Assembly (NCBI RefSeq): GCF_019710745.1
Contig: NZ_JAHKJW010000002.1
Location: 172,632-236,631, forward strand
Length of the DNA stretch: 64,000 nucleotides
Direction: 5' to 3'
Origin: Streptomyces beigongshangae
GTDB taxonomy: Bacteria; Actinomycetota; Actinomycetes; Streptomycetales; Streptomycetaceae
The stretch's first letter is position 1. The number at the start of each line of letters is the position of its first letter. The position numbers and the translations under genes are program-made. Of the stretch, positions 40,325 to 54,611 are shown in pieces. The notes beneath the pieces are model-generated. The model saw nothing but the letters and a program-made list of their open reading frames with translations, was not told the origin of the DNA and made no database searches.

Positions 40325-41698
40325 GTGCGTGAATACCTCCTGACGCTCTGCATCACGGCCGCGGTGACGTACCTGCTGACCGGGCCGGTGCGGAAGTTCG
40401 CGATCGTGGCCGGGGCGATGCCGGAGATCCGGGCACGTGACGTGCACCGGGAACCCACCCCGCGCCTCGGCGGCATCGCGATGTTCTTCGGGCTGTGCGC
40501 CGGTCTGCTGGTCGCCGACCACCTGACCAACCTCGACGAGGTGTTCACCGACTCCAACGAGCCGCGGGCCCTGCTCTCCGGCGCGGCCCTGATCTGGCTG
40601 ATCGGCGTCCTGGACGACAAGTTCGAGATCGACGCCCTCATCAAGCTCGGCGGCCAGATGATCGCCGCGGGCGTCATGGTGATGCAGGGCCTGACGATCC
40701 TGTGGCTGCCGATCCCCGGGGTCGGCTCCGTCTCGCTGACGCAGTGGCAGGGGACGCTGCTGACGGTGGCGCTCGTCGTGATCACCATCAACGCCGTGAA
40801 CTTCGTCGACGGCCTCGACGGCCTCGCCGCCGGCATGGTGTGCATCGCGGCCACGGCGTTCTTCATGTACGCGTACCGCATCTGGTACGGCTACGGACTG
40901 GAGTCCGCGGCCCCCGCCACCCTCTTCTCCGCGATCCTGATGGGCATGTGCCTCGGCTTCCTGCCGCACAACATGCACCCCGCCCGCATCTTCATGGGCG
41001 ACTCGGGCTCGATGCTCATCGGTCTCGTCCTGGCGGCCGGCGCCATCTCCATCACGGGCCAGATCGACCCCGACGCGATGAACCTGTTCGCCGGGTCCGA
41101 GAAGGAGGCCGTCCACCAGACGGTGCCCGTCTACATCCCGCTGCTGCTCCCGCTGACGATCATCGCCGTCCCGGCGGCCGACCTGGTGCTCGCCATCGTG
41201 CGGCGCACCTGGCGCGGCCAGTCGCCGTTCGCCGCCGACCGCGGGCACCTGCACCACCGCCTGCTGGAGATCGGGCACTCGCACAGCCGGGCCGTGCTCA
41301 TCATGTACTTCTGGTCGGCGCTGATCGCCTTCGGGGCCCTCGCCTACTCGGTGAACTCGGGCGCCATGTGGATCGTGCTCGGCATCATGGGGCTCAGCGC
41401 GGTGGGCCTGGTCCTGCTCCTGCTGCCGCGCTTCACGCCGCGTGCCCCGCGCTGGGCCGAGCACCTGGTGCCGCCCCGCTACCGCCGCCGCAAGGCCGTG
41501 GAGGTCTCCGGGGAGGGTGCCCCCGGGGCCGCGTACGGGGCGGGCGCGCAGCCGCGCGGCGGGGCCGGCGGGGCCGGCGACGGGGATGCGGAATGTGCGG
41601 ACGACCGCGCTCCGGTGGCCGCCGGCGTCAACGGGGCGACCGCCGTCGGCGCCGGGCAGCGTCTCCTGGAGGACCACAAGACCGGAACGTCGCGCTGA
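40325..41698 (+). CDS. Polyprenyl-phosphate GlcNAc-1-phosphate transferase (WecA/Rfe-like)
   Basis: A 457-aa polytopic membrane enzyme of the MraY/WecA family that loads a UDP-sugar phosphate onto a lipid carrier. Motifs: REPTPRLGGIAMFFGLCAGL, LIWLIGVLDDKFEIDAL (DD), INAVNFVDGLDGLAAGMVCI (DFVDGLDG), MHPARIFMGDSGSMLIGLVL, and the HLHHRLLEIGHSH loop. About 11 membrane spans; the C-terminal 75 residues are hydrophilic and Gly/Ala-rich. GTG 40325 (VREYLLTLCITAAV). It is 300 bp upstream of atpI, the usual Streptomyces order. Confidence 0.92.
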   Translation: MREYLLTLCITAAVTYLLTGPVRKFAIVAGAMPEIRARDVHREPTPRLGGIAMFFGLCAGLLVADHLTNLDEVFTDSNEPRALLSGAALIWLIGVLDDKFEIDALIKLGGQMIAAGVMVMQGLTILWLPIPGVGSVSLTQWQGTLLTVALVVITINAVNFVDGLDGLAAGMVCIAATAFFMYAYRIWYGYGLESAAPATLFSAILMGMCLGFLPHNMHPARIFMGDSGSMLIGLVLAAGAISITGQIDPDAMNLFAGSEKEAVHQTVPVYIPLLLPLTIIAVPAADLVLAIVRRTWRGQSPFAADRGHLHHRLLEIGHSHSRAVLIMYFWSALIAFGALAYSVNSGAMWIVLGIMGLSAVGLVLLLLPRFTPRAPRWAEHLVPPRYRRRKAVEVSGEGAPGAAYGAGAQPRGGAGGAGDGDAECADDRAPVAAGVNGATAVGAGQRLLEDHKTGTSR

Positions 41699-41996
41699 CG
41701 CCAGGGTAAGAATCGTGCAAGAGCCATCCTGTGGACGGCTCTCCGAAAATACCCCAATACCACACAAGAGGTCCGCGCGGGCGCGCAGATGCGCATGTTC
41801 GTTCTCATGTGTGACGCCGGGCACACCAACCAGGTAAAGACCTCATCAAATAGTTTGTGATACGGTTCACGAGAACCCGGGACAGAGCCGAGGGACCGCG
41901 ATACGACGGTCCACCGGCGATGAGGTTCTCTCGCTGTCCGGGACTACGCTCGTCCATGACGACACCTGCCCCCTTGAGCAAAGCGGAGTTGCCGCC
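41699..41996. other. wecA-like to atpI intergenic region
   Basis: 298 bp expected to hold the atp operon promoter. The AT-rich stretch TCAAATAGTTTGTGATACGG (41845-41864) stands out and contains a Crp-like dyad. No gene is seen. Confidence 0.6.
41857..41870. promoter_or_regulatory. Crp-like GTGA-N6-TCAC dyad upstream of the atp operon
   Basis: GTGATACGGTTCAC matches the Crp half-site arrangement GTGA/TCAC with 6-bp spacing, 126 bp before the atpI ATG. Streptomyces has one Crp protein with a similar preference. A single short match can occur by chance; GATACGGT within it could alternatively be a -10 element. Confidence 0.4.
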
Positions 41997-42434
41997 ATGC
42001 CCTCCAATGACGTCCGGATCCTTCTCCAGGCCGCTGTACCCACGGCTGCCGTCGGCGCGATCGCAGCCGTCGTCAGCGCCGTGGTCGCGGGTGGCGAGGG
42101 GGCGGTCGGGGCGGTCGTGGCGACGCTGGTCGTGATCCTCTTCATGGGCATCGGGCTGTACGTCCTGCAGCGCACCGCGAAGTCGCTTCCGCATCTCTTC
42201 CAGGCGATGGGTCTGATGCTGTACACGGCACAGATTCTTCTGCTGTTCATCTTCATGGCGACCTTCAAGGACACGACGCTGTTCGACCCCAAAGCCTTTG
42301 CGATCACCCTGGTCGTCACCACGCTCGCGTGGATCGGCGCCCAGGCTCGTGCTCATATGAACGCCAAGATCCTTTACGTGGAACCCGACTCCTCGAAGGG
42401 CGACAAGCCCGAAAAGACGGGGCACTCGTCGTGA
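41997..42434 (+). CDS. atpI: ATP synthase protein I
   Basis: A 145-aa small membrane protein with four spans (AAVPTAAVGAIAAVVSAVVA, AVVATLVVILFMGIGLYVLQ, MGLMLYTAQILLLFIFMATF, FAITLVVTTLAWIGAQARAH). AtpI assists c-ring assembly in other bacteria. It is the first gene of the F1Fo operon; 225 bp separate it from atpB. Confidence 0.88.
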   Translation: MPSNDVRILLQAAVPTAAVGAIAAVVSAVVAGGEGAVGAVVATLVVILFMGIGLYVLQRTAKSLPHLFQAMGLMLYTAQILLLFIFMATFKDTTLFDPKAFAITLVVTTLAWIGAQARAHMNAKILYVEPDSSKGDKPEKTGHSS

Positions 42435-42659
42435 GGGGTAGGGCCGGGATAAGGGCACGTCGGAGATCCTGCTATCGTCCGGTGCCAACTGCGGCATCGC
42501 GGGCGCGGGCATGTGAGCTGACGCCTGCTCTAGCGCGAGGCTCGATGCCCTCCTGCCGCCCCCACATCCGTAACACCAGTCCAGTGCCGAACCGCGGCTG
42601 TCCGCCGCGCCGACACAACGAGGTTGCCGTACCCATGCGCCACGCTGAAGGAGCCCGCG

Positions 42660-43481
42660 GTGAGTGCTGACCCGACGCAGGTGCTCGCCTTCGAGACCGA
42701 CTGCCACATCTTCGACGGCTGTGGATTCCCGGCTCCCGGCCTGCACTCGTTCCTGTTCGAGCCCATCTGGGGCCATCAGGACGACGCCGTCTACTTCAAC
42801 AAGACGATGCTGCTGGCGCTGCTCGGCTCCGTCATCATCATCGGTTTCTTCTGGGCCGCTTTCCGTAAGCCGCAGGTCGTGCCCGGGAAGCTGCAGATGG
42901 TGGCCGAGGCGGGCTACGACTTCATCCGTCGCGGTGTCGTCTACGAGACCATCGGCAAGAAGGAGGGCGAGAAGTACGTCCCGCTCGTCGTCTCCCTCTT
43001 CTTCTTCATCTGGATGATGAACCTCTGGTCGATCGTCCCGGTCGCCCAGTTCCCGGTGACGTCGATCATCGCGTACCCGCTCGTGCTCGCCCTGATCGTC
43101 TACGTCCTGTGGGTCTCGCTGACGTTCAAGCGGCACGGTTTCGTCGGTGCCTTCAAGAACATCACGGGCTACGACAAGTCGCTCGGCCCGGTGCTGCCGC
43201 TGGCCATGCTCATCGAGTTCTTCTCGAACCTGCTGGTCCGGCCGTTCACCCACGCCGTGCGGCTCTTCGCGAACATGTTCGCGGGTCACACCCTGCTGCT
43301 GCTCTTCACGATCGCCAGCTGGTACCTGCTCAACGGCGTCGGTATCGCCTACGCCGGTGTGTCGTTCGTGATGGTCATCGTGATGACCGCCTTCGAGCTC
43401 TTCATCCAGGCGCTGCAGGCATATGTCTTCGTGCTTCTGACCTGCACCTACATCCAGGGCGCGCTCGCCGAGCACCACTGA
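42660..43481 (+). CDS. atpB: ATP synthase subunit a
   Basis: A 273-aa Fo stator subunit forming the proton half-channels. It has several membrane spans, with the essential Arg in SNLLVRPFTHAVRLFANMFA and the downstream GHTLLLLFTIASWYLL. The C-terminal span MTAFELFIQALQAYVFVLLT is typical. GTG 42660 with GAAGGAG 6 nt upstream is the start. Confidence 0.95.
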   Translation: MSADPTQVLAFETDCHIFDGCGFPAPGLHSFLFEPIWGHQDDAVYFNKTMLLALLGSVIIIGFFWAAFRKPQVVPGKLQMVAEAGYDFIRRGVVYETIGKKEGEKYVPLVVSLFFFIWMMNLWSIVPVAQFPVTSIIAYPLVLALIVYVLWVSLTFKRHGFVGAFKNITGYDKSLGPVLPLAMLIEFFSNLLVRPFTHAVRLFANMFAGHTLLLLFTIASWYLLNGVGIAYAGVSFVMVIVMTAFELFIQALQAYVFVLLTCTYIQGALAEHH

Positions 43482-43793
<312 letters not shown>

Positions 43794-43835
43794 TCTGACG
43801 ATCCACGACCAGCCGACTAGACGAAAGGCACTGAC

Positions 43836-44390
43836 ATGAGCCAGCTGCTCATTCTGGCGGCCGAGGAGACGCAGAACCCCCTGGTTCCGCCGATCCCCGA
43901 GCTCGTCATCGGCCTGATCGCCTTTGTCATCGTCTTCGGTTTTCTCGCCAAGAAGCTCCTCCCGAACATCAACAAGGTTCTGGAGCAGCGCCGCGAGGCC
44001 ATCGAGGGTGGTATTGAGAAGGCCGAGGCCGCTCAGACCGAGGCTCAGAGCGTGCTTGAGCAGTACAAGGCTCAGCTCGCCGAGGCCCGGCACGAGGCCG
44101 CGCGGCTGCGCCAGGAGGCGCAGGAGCAGGGCGCCACGCTCATCGCCGAGATGCGCGCGGAAGGCCAGCGGCAGCGTGAGGAGATCATCGCCGCCGGTCA
44201 CGCCCAGATCGCGGCCGACCGCAAGGCCGCCGCGTCCGCGCTGCGCCAGGACGTCGGCCAGCTGGCCACCGAACTGGCCGGCAAGCTCGTGGGCGAGTCC
44301 CTCCAGGACCACGCCCGCCAGAGCCGGACCATCGACCGGTTCCTCGACGGTCTCGACGACAGCGCTTCGAAGGCCGAGGCCACGCGATGA
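43836..44390 (+). CDS. atpF: ATP synthase subunit b
   Basis: A 184-aa peripheral-stalk subunit with one N-terminal span (PELVIGLIAFVIVFGFLAKK) followed by a long charged coiled coil (EQRREAIEGGIEKAEAAQTE onwards). The stop overlaps the atpH ATG (44387-44390). Confidence 0.95.
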   Translation: MSQLLILAAEETQNPLVPPIPELVIGLIAFVIVFGFLAKKLLPNINKVLEQRREAIEGGIEKAEAAQTEAQSVLEQYKAQLAEARHEAARLRQEAQEQGATLIAEMRAEGQRQREEIIAAGHAQIAADRKAAASALRQDVGQLATELAGKLVGESLQDHARQSRTIDRFLDGLDDSASKAEATR

Positions 44391-45202
44391 ACGGAGCGAG
44401 CCGCGAGGCTTTGGCCGCCGCACGTGAGCGTCTCGACGCGTTGACGGACTCCGTGTCCGTGGACGCGGCGCGGCTCGCCGACGAGCTGGCCGCCGTCACC
44501 GCGCTGCTCGACCGCGAGGTGTCGTTGCGTCGGGTCCTCACCGACCCGGCGCAGGCCGGCGAGGCGAAGGCCGAACTGGCCGGGCGTCTCCTCCGCGGCC
44601 AGGTCAGCGGTACCACCGCCGATCTGGTGGCCGGTCTGGTGCGCTCCCGCTGGTCGCGCTCGCGCGACCTGGTCGACTCCGTCGAGGAGCTGGCCGACAC
44701 CGCCGACCTCACGGCGGCGCAGCGGCGGGGCGCGCTCGACGACGTCGAGGACGAGCTGTTCCGGTTCGGCCGGATCGTCTCCTCGAACACCGGGCTGCGC
44801 GCCGCGCTGACCGACCGCGGTGCCACGACCGCGGCCAAGGGCGAGCTGCTGCGCAGCCTGCTCGGCGGCCGGGCGGACACCGTGACCGAGCGATTGGTCA
44901 CACGCCTCGTGACCGCGCCCCGGGGACGTAGCCTGGAGTCGGGACTCGAATCCCTGTCCAAGCTCGCCGCCGGGCGCCGCAACCGCATGGTCGCCGTCGT
45001 CACGTCGGCGGTCCCGCTGAGCGAACTGCAGAAGCAGCGCCTGGGCGCCGCTCTCGCGAAGCTCTACGGCCGCCCGATGCACCTCAACCTCGACGTGGAC
45101 CCCGAGGTCCTCGGCGGGATCCGGGTGCAGGTCGGCGACGAGGTCATCAACGGTTCGATCGCGGACCGGCTGGAGGACGCCAGCCGCCGTATGGCGAGCT
45201 AG
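44387..45202 (+). CDS. atpH: ATP synthase subunit delta (long form)
   Basis: A 271-aa OSCP/delta subunit joining the stalk to F1. Actinobacterial delta is longer than the 177-aa E. coli protein, as seen here. The C-terminal signature is [20 protein letters not shown]. Start by ATGA overlap with atpF. Confidence 0.93.
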   Translation: MNGASREALAAARERLDALTDSVSVDAARLADELAAVTALLDREVSLRRVLTDPAQAGEAKAELAGRLLRGQVSGTTADLVAGLVRSRWSRSRDLVDSVEELADTADLTAAQRRGALDDVEDELFRFGRIVSSNTGLRAALTDRGATTAAKGELLRSLLGGRADTVTERLVTRLVTAPRGRSLESGLESLSKLAAGRRNRMVAVVTSAVPLSELQKQRLGAALAKLYGRPMHLNLDVDPEVLGGIRVQVGDEVINGSIADRLEDASRRMAS

Positions 45203-45372
45203 CAGAACCAGCAGCACCTGAACACGCGTACACGAGCAGTACCCGAGCAGTACTACGGCCCTGGTTGGGCCGTGCAGAGGATTCCTGGGGGCCCGCGGCT
45301 CAGCCGCAAAGGGAAACAGCCCCAGACCCCCCAAGAAAACTTCGGGCCCAACAAGGAGAGCAGGGAACCCAG
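45203..45372. other. atpH-atpA spacer
   Basis: 170 bp, the second-longest gap in the operon. It ends with AACAAGGAGAGCAGG, the atpA SD. A GCCCGCGGCTCAGCCGC dyad is present. No gene is seen. Confidence 0.5.
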
Positions 45373-46965
45373 ATGGCGGAGCTCACGATCCGGCCGGAGG
45401 AGATCCGGGATGCGCTGGAGAACTTCGTCCAGTCGTACAAGCCGGACGCGGCCTCGCGCGAGGAGGTCGGTACGGTCACCCTTGCCGGCGACGGCATCGC
45501 GAAGGTCGAGGGCCTGCCCTCGGCCATGGCCAACGAACTGCTGCGGTTCGAGAACGGGACCCTCGGTCTCGCGCTGAACCTGGAGGAGCGCGAGATCGGC
45601 GCGGTCGTCCTTGGCGAGTTCAGCGGCATCGAAGAGGGACAGCCGGTCACGCGTACCGGCGAGGTCCTGTCCGTGGCCGTGGGCGAGGGCTACCTCGGCC
45701 GCGTGGTCGACCCGCTCGGCAACCCGATCGACGGCCTCGGCGAGATCGAGACGTCCGGACGCCGTGCCCTGGAGCTGCAGGCTCCGGGCGTCATGGCCCG
45801 CAAGTCGGTGCACGAGCCGATGGAGACCGGCTACAAGGCCGTCGACGCGATGACCCCGATCGGCCGTGGCCAGCGCCAGCTGGTCATCGGCGACCGCCAG
45901 ACCGGCAAGACCGCCCTGGCCGTCGACACGATCATCAACCAGCGTGACAACTGGCGCACGGGCGACCCGAAGAAGCAGGTCCGCTGCGTCTACGTCGCCA
46001 TCGGCCAGAAGGGCTCGACCATCGCCTCCGTGCGTGGCGCCCTCGAAGAGGCCGGCGCGCTGGAGTACACGACCATCGTCGCCGCCCCGGCGTCCGACCC
46101 GGCCGGCTTCAAGTACCTGGCGCCGTACACCGGCTCGGCCATCGGCCAGCAGTGGATGTACGAGGGCAAGCACGTCCTCATCATCTTCGACGACCTCTCG
46201 AAGCAGGCCGACGCCTACCGCGCCGTGTCCCTGCTGCTCCGCCGTCCGCCGGGGCGCGAGGCGTACCCCGGTGACGTCTTCTACCTGCACTCCCGTCTCC
46301 TGGAGCGCTGCGCGAAGCTCTCGGACGAGATGGGCGCGGGCTCGATGACCGGTCTGCCGATCGTCGAGACGAAGGCCAACGACGTCTCGGCGTTCATCCC
46401 GACCAACGTCATCTCCATCACCGACGGCCAGTGCTTCCTGGAGTCGGACCTGTTCAACGCCGGTCAGCGCCCCGCGCTGAACGTCGGTATCTCCGTCTCC
46501 CGGGTCGGTGGTTCCGCGCAGCACAAGGCGATGAAGCAGGTCTCCGGCCGGCTCCGCGTCGACCTCGCCCAGTTCCGTGAGCTGGAGGCGTTCGCCGCCT
46601 TCGGTTCCGACCTGGACGCCGCGTCGAAGGCGCAGCTGGAGCGCGGCCAGCGGATGGTCGAGCTGCTCAAGCAGGCCCAGTACCAGCCGATGGCCACCGA
46701 GGACCAGGTCGTCTCCGTCTGGGCCGGCACCACCGGCAAGATGGACGACGTCCCGGTCGCCGACATCCGCCGCTTCGAGAAGGAGCTCCTGGAGTACCTG
46801 CACCGCAAGGAGCAGGGCCTCATGACCTCCATCAAGGAGGGCGGCAAGATGTCGGACGACACCCTGCAGGCCATCGCCGACGCGATCGCGGACTTCAAGA
46901 AGCAGTTCGAGACGTCGGACGGCAAGCTGCTCGGCGAGGACACCCCTGCCGCTGCGGGCAAGTGA
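45373..46965 (+). CDS. atpA: ATP synthase subunit alpha
   Basis: A 530-aa F1 subunit with non-catalytic nucleotide sites. P-loop [18 protein letters not shown]; the C-terminal alpha/beta signature is [20 protein letters not shown] 45373 ([20 protein letters not shown]) with AAGGAGAG upstream. Confidence 0.97.
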   Translation: MAELTIRPEEIRDALENFVQSYKPDAASREEVGTVTLAGDGIAKVEGLPSAMANELLRFENGTLGLALNLEEREIGAVVLGEFSGIEEGQPVTRTGEVLSVAVGEGYLGRVVDPLGNPIDGLGEIETSGRRALELQAPGVMARKSVHEPMETGYKAVDAMTPIGRGQRQLVIGDRQTGKTALAVDTIINQRDNWRTGDPKKQVRCVYVAIGQKGSTIASVRGALEEAGALEYTTIVAAPASDPAGFKYLAPYTGSAIGQQWMYEGKHVLIIFDDLSKQADAYRAVSLLLRRPPGREAYPGDVFYLHSRLLERCAKLSDEMGAGSMTGLPIVETKANDVSAFIPTNVISITDGQCFLESDLFNAGQRPALNVGISVSRVGGSAQHKAMKQVSGRLRVDLAQFRELEAFAAFGSDLDAASKAQLERGQRMVELLKQAQYQPMATEDQVVSVWAGTTGKMDDVPVADIRRFEKELLEYLHRKEQGLMTSIKEGGKMSDDTLQAIADAIADFKKQFETSDGKLLGEDTPAAAGK

Positions 46966-46985
46966 CGACGGAAGGGACCTGACTC

Positions 46986-49339
<2,354 letters not shown>

Positions 49340-49536
49340 ACCGGAGTGTTCGGCGGCCGAGGGGGCGGGTGCGTCCCGCCCCCTCGACCGCGCCAGTGCA
49401 GCACCCCCGGGGGACGGTCCCCGGACCCCCGCCGGGAGGCGGGGCGGGGCCCGGCGCCTTCCGGTGCGCGGCGCCCCATTAGACTTAGACCCAACACCCG
49501 GCGGCAACGGCCGGGTGGTGACCCGAGGAGCCCACC

Positions 49537-49911
49537 TTGGCTGCTGAGCTGCACGTCGAGCTCGTCGCCGCGGACCGCAGTGTCTGGTCCGGCGAGGCCA
49601 CCCTGGTCGTCGCGCGCACCACGTCCGGCGACATCGGCGTCATGCCCGGTCACCAGCCGCTGCTCGGTGTGCTGGAGTCGGGCCCGGTGACCATCCGTAC
49701 GAGTGATGGTGGAACGGTCGTCGCCGCGGTGCACGGCGGTTTCATCTCGTTCGCGGACAACAAGCTGTCCCTGCTGGCCGAGATCGCCGAGCTGTCGGAC
49801 GAGATCGATGTCCAGCGTGCGGAGCGGGCGCTCGAGCGCGCGAAGTCGGACGCCGACGCGTCCGCCGAGCGGCGCGCGGACGTCCGACTGCGGGCGGTGT
49901 CGGCGCACTGA
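49537..49911 (+). CDS. atpC: ATP synthase subunit epsilon
   Basis: A 124-aa F1 subunit starting at TTG 49537 with GAGGAG 7 nt upstream (MAAELHVELVAADRSVWSGE). The beta-sandwich part includes TTSGDIGVMPGHQPLLGVLE and the C-terminal two helices run from DEIDVQRAERALERAKSDAD. Last gene of the operon; a terminator follows. Confidence 0.95.
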   Translation: MAAELHVELVAADRSVWSGEATLVVARTTSGDIGVMPGHQPLLGVLESGPVTIRTSDGGTVVAAVHGGFISFADNKLSLLAEIAELSDEIDVQRAERALERAKSDADASAERRADVRLRAVSAH

Positions 49912-49934
49912 AACCAGCGCGTCGGAGGAAGTGA

Positions 49935-49984
49935 CTCAGCCGCGGCCAGGACCGGAGCTTTTTCCGGACCGGGTCGCGGCTGAG
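49935..49984 (+). terminator. atp operon terminator
   Basis: CTCAGCCGCG (49935-49944) pairs with CGCGGCTGAG (49975-49984), with an inner CCGGA/TCCGG stem around CTTTT, 24 bp after the atpC stop and followed by T-rich GCTTTTTTCC at 49996. Confidence 0.8.
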
Positions 49985-50034
49985 GCGATGCGGGTGCTTT
50001 TTTCCTTTCCGTTACCTAGGAGACGAGGAGGTCG

Positions 50035-50487
50035 GTGTCGATGGTCCTCGCTCTGACTGTGGTCGGGTCGGTAGTAGCGCTGGTGGCCCTCGGACTCCTC
50101 GTCTTCGGTCTGCGCCGCAGAGTGATCCAGCGTTCGGGTGGCACCTTCGACTGCAGCCTGCGCTGGAACGTCCCGGAGAAGGGCGACACCGGCGGCAAGG
50201 GCTGGGGGTACGGCATCGCCCGCTACAGCGGCGACCGGATCGAGTGGTTCCGCGTCTTCTCGTACGCCCTGCGGCCGCGCCGCGTCCTCGAACGCTCGGC
50301 GATCGAGGTGGCGGGCCGGCGCACTCCCGAGGGGGAGGAGGAGCTGGCGCTGCTCTCCGACTCGATCGTCCTCGCCTGTGTCCATCGCGGTACGCGCCTG
50401 GAACTCGCCATGAGCGAGGACGCGCTCACCGGGTTCCTCGCCTGGCTGGAAGCGGCGCCGCCCGGACAGCGGGTGAATGTGGCCTAG
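50035..50487 (+). CDS. DUF2550 membrane protein
   Basis: A 150-aa protein with one N-terminal span (LALTVVGSVVALVALGLLVF) and a cytoplasmic DUF2550 domain (GGTFDCSLRWNVPEKGDTGG, WGYGIARYSGDRIEWFRVFS, LSDSIVLACVHRGTRLELAM). It is conserved after atpC in Streptomyces. Function unknown. GTG 50035 with GAGGAGG upstream. Confidence 0.9.
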   Translation: MSMVLALTVVGSVVALVALGLLVFGLRRRVIQRSGGTFDCSLRWNVPEKGDTGGKGWGYGIARYSGDRIEWFRVFSYALRPRRVLERSAIEVAGRRTPEGEEELALLSDSIVLACVHRGTRLELAMSEDALTGFLAWLEAAPPGQRVNVA

Positions 50488-50534
50488 CGCCGCATCCACC
50501 CACCGTCCGGGCGTCGTGCCGTCCGGGGGACGGG

Positions 50535-50566
50535 GCGCGGGGCCCGGGGTCACCGGGCGCCCGCGC
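50535..50566. terminator. Bidirectional terminator between convergent genes
   Basis: GCGCGGGGCCCGG (50535-50547) pairs with CCGGGCGCCCGCGC (50553-50566) around GGTCA with one mismatch, between the DUF2550 stop and the chitinase stop. Confidence 0.65.
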
Positions 50567-50572
50567 GGACCG

Positions 50573-52408
<1,836 letters not shown>

Positions 52409-52446
52409 CCGCGTCTCCTTGGGGGGAGTTTGATGAGGTGCGCAGG

Positions 52447-52488
52447 ACAATAGAAAGGTCTGGACCATAGGTCAAGAGGTCCAGACCA
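52447..52488 (-). promoter_or_regulatory. Chitinase promoter with 12-bp direct repeats
   Basis: On the minus strand, -35 TTGACC (52470-52475) and -10 TATTGT (52447-52452) are separated by 17 bp. Two repeats, TGGTCTGGACCT (52477-52488) and TGGTCCAGACCT (52456-52467), are 21 bp apart, that is two helical turns. One lies immediately upstream of the -35 and one between the -35 and -10. Such repeats are known in Streptomyces chitinase promoters, where they mediate chitin induction and glucose repression. Confidence 0.85.
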
Positions 52489-52514
52489 CTGAGAAGGTGC
52501 GGTGCGGCTACTTG

Positions 52515-53156
52515 TTACACGCCCAACTCCTGGGCCAGCACGGCCGCCTGCACCCGGCTGCGCAGCCCCAGTTTGCCCAGCAGTCGGCTGACGTGCGTCT
52601 TCACGGTGGCCTCCGCCATGTCGAGCCGCGTTCCGATCTCCGCGTTGGACAGACCCTCGCCGAGGCAGGACAGGACCTCCCGTTCGCGCCGGGTCAGCGC
52701 GTCCAGGACGGCCGGGTCGGTCCCCGGCCCGCGTACCGGCCGCGCGGCGAACTCGGCGATCAGCCGGCGGGTGACCGCGGGCGAGATCAGCCCCTCGCCG
52801 CCGGCCACGGTGCGGACCGCGTCGAGGAGCTGCCGCGCCTCGGTGTTCTTCAGCAGGAAGCCGGCGGCGCCCGCGCGCAGCGCGCCGAACACGTACGCGT
52901 CGAGGTCGAAGGTGGTGAGCACGAGGACGTCGGCGAGTCCTTCGGCGACGACCTGGCGGGTGGCGGAGACGCCGTCCAGCCGGGGCATCTGGACGTCCAT
53001 CAGGACGAGGTCGGGCCGCAGTTCCCTGGCCAGGGCCACCGCCTGCTCGCCGTCCGCGGCCTCGCCGACCACCTCGACGTCGGGGGCGCTGCGCAGGATG
53101 AGCACCAGGCCGGCGCGTACGGCGGATTGGTCCTCGGCGACGAGCACACGGATCAT
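52515..53156 (-). CDS. NarL/LuxR-type response regulator
   Basis: A 213-aa regulator. Receiver: IRVLVAEDQSAVRAGLVLIL, LVLMDVQMPRLDGVSATRQV (phospho-Asp), LTTFDLDAYVFGALRAGAAG, FLLKN. LuxR-type HTH: LTRREREVLSCLGEGLSNAE, IGTRLDMAEATVKTHVSRLL. ATG 53156 overlaps the kinase stop (ATGA). The next gene on this strand is the chitinase, 107 bp away, so it may control it, as in ChiS/ChiR systems. Confidence 0.93.
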   Translation of the reverse strand: MIRVLVAEDQSAVRAGLVLILRSAPDVEVVGEAADGEQAVALARELRPDLVLMDVQMPRLDGVSATRQVVAEGLADVLVLTTFDLDAYVFGALRAGAAGFLLKNTEARQLLDAVRTVAGGEGLISPAVTRRLIAEFAARPVRGPGTDPAVLDALTRREREVLSCLGEGLSNAEIGTRLDMAEATVKTHVSRLLGKLGLRSRVQAAVLAQELGV

Positions 53157-54451
53157 GCGGTTTCTCCTTCGGTGATCGGGAGGGTGGCCCGGACGGCCCA
53201 GGTCCTGACGACGGCCGCCGGGTCCCCGGCGCCGCCCCCGGCCCCGGCCCCGTCCGCGGGTCCGGGCGCAGGGCCGTTCGCGGGTCCGGGCGCGGGGCCC
53301 GCCCCGCCGAGTGCGGGACCTGCCTCGAACGTGCCCTGGAGCAGGGCCACCCGCTCGCGCATCCCGATCAGGCCCGCGCCCGAGCCGGGGGCGCGCGGGC
53401 CGTCGTCCCGGACGCCGCCGAACGGACTGGTCACGCACACGTCCAGGGCGTGGTCGCGCCGGTGGAGGCGGACGGTGACCCGGCCGGGGGCGGCGTGCTT
53501 GAGAGCGTTGGTCAGCGACTCCTGCACGATGCGGTAGGCGGCCAGCTCGACCGGGGCGGGGAGCGCCGTGTGCGCGCAGTCCAGGTCGGGGTCGAGATCG
53601 ACGTCGACGTCGAGGCCGTTGGCGCGGGCGTGCTCCACCAGGGAGCCGAGCCCGTCCAGGGTGGGCGCGGCGGCCGGCTCGGTGTCCCCGCTGCTGTCGC
53701 GCAGGATGCCGATGAGGCGGCGCATCTCGGCGAGCCCCTCGACGCTGTTCTCGCGGATGACGCCGAGGGCCTGCCTGGAGGTGTCCGGGTCGTCCAGGGA
53801 GAGCGCGGCCGTGGAGTGGATGGCGATCGCCGACAGGTGGTTGGCCACCAGGTCGTGCAGCTCCCTGGCCATCCGGGCGCGTTCGGCGGTCACGGCCTGG
53901 ACGCGGTCGATCTCGGCGAGCAGGGCCGTCTGCCCGGCCCGCAGCCGGGCGGCCTCGGCGGCGTCGCGGTGGTTGCGCACGACCCAGCCGGTGGCGCCGG
54001 GGGTGAACGCCACGACCCCGACGACCACGCCGATCAGCAGTGCCTCCGGCACCCGCCAGACCGCGAAGGGCACCACGGTGCCGACCACCGTGAGCAGGCC
54101 GCTGTTCCACAGGACGCGGCGGGCGGTGGCGGGCGGACCGTACAGCACGGCCGCGTACACGAGGTCCGTGAACATCAGGACCGTCACGAGGCTGCCCTGC
54201 GTGACCGTGTCGAGGGTCAGTGCGGCGACGCCGGTCAGCAGGCCGGTGCGCGGACGGGTCCGCCGCAGCAGCTCGCAGCCCGCCGTGACCGCGAGCGGCA
54301 GCAGGACCGGCCAGCGGCCCGCCCAGAGCACGAGATCGTCGGTGGCCGGGCGGGTGCCGAGGCCGGCGCCCCACAGGAGGAGTCCGCCGAGCAGTCCCGC
54401 GAGGGCGATGCGCACGTCGTCGCGGTGCGGTCGGGGGCTTCGTGCGGACAT
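53153..54451 (-). CDS. Sensor histidine kinase (HisKA_3 type)
   Basis: A 432-aa membrane kinase, with about five spans in residues 12-165 and no large extracellular loop. The phospho-His lies in ERARMARELHDLVANHLSAI; the ATPase domain contains VQESLTNALKHAAPGRVTVR and GAGLIGMRERVALLQG. A Gly/Pro/Ala repeat of about 26 residues (GPAPGPANGPAPGPAD) interrupts the distal ATPase domain before VRTWAVRATLPI. ATG 54451 is chosen; it overlaps the regulator gene by 4 bp. Signal unknown; chitin breakdown products are a guess from context. Confidence 0.9.
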   Translation of the reverse strand: MSARSPRPHRDDVRIALAGLLGGLLLWGAGLGTRPATDDLVLWAGRWPVLLPLAVTAGCELLRRTRPRTGLLTGVAALTLDTVTQGSLVTVLMFTDLVYAAVLYGPPATARRVLWNSGLLTVVGTVVPFAVWRVPEALLIGVVVGVVAFTPGATGWVVRNHRDAAEAARLRAGQTALLAEIDRVQAVTAERARMARELHDLVANHLSAIAIHSTAALSLDDPDTSRQALGVIRENSVEGLAEMRRLIGILRDSSGDTEPAAAPTLDGLGSLVEHARANGLDVDVDLDPDLDCAHTALPAPVELAAYRIVQESLTNALKHAAPGRVTVRLHRRDHALDVCVTSPFGGVRDDGPRAPGSGAGLIGMRERVALLQGTFEAGPALGGAGPAPGPANGPAPGPADGAGAGGGAGDPAAVVRTWAVRATLPITEGETA

Positions 54452-54611
54452 GACCCCATCCAACACGCGGCGTCCCCCCGCCGCCCGGTCCCGGGGGACG
54501 GTTCGCGAGGTCCGCGAGTACATCGAAGGATGCAGCGGCGGTTCGTCATCGACGACGACGATCTCCGGCGGCGCCCGCGGGAGCCTGGACGGTGACCGGG
54601 AGGAGTCCGTC

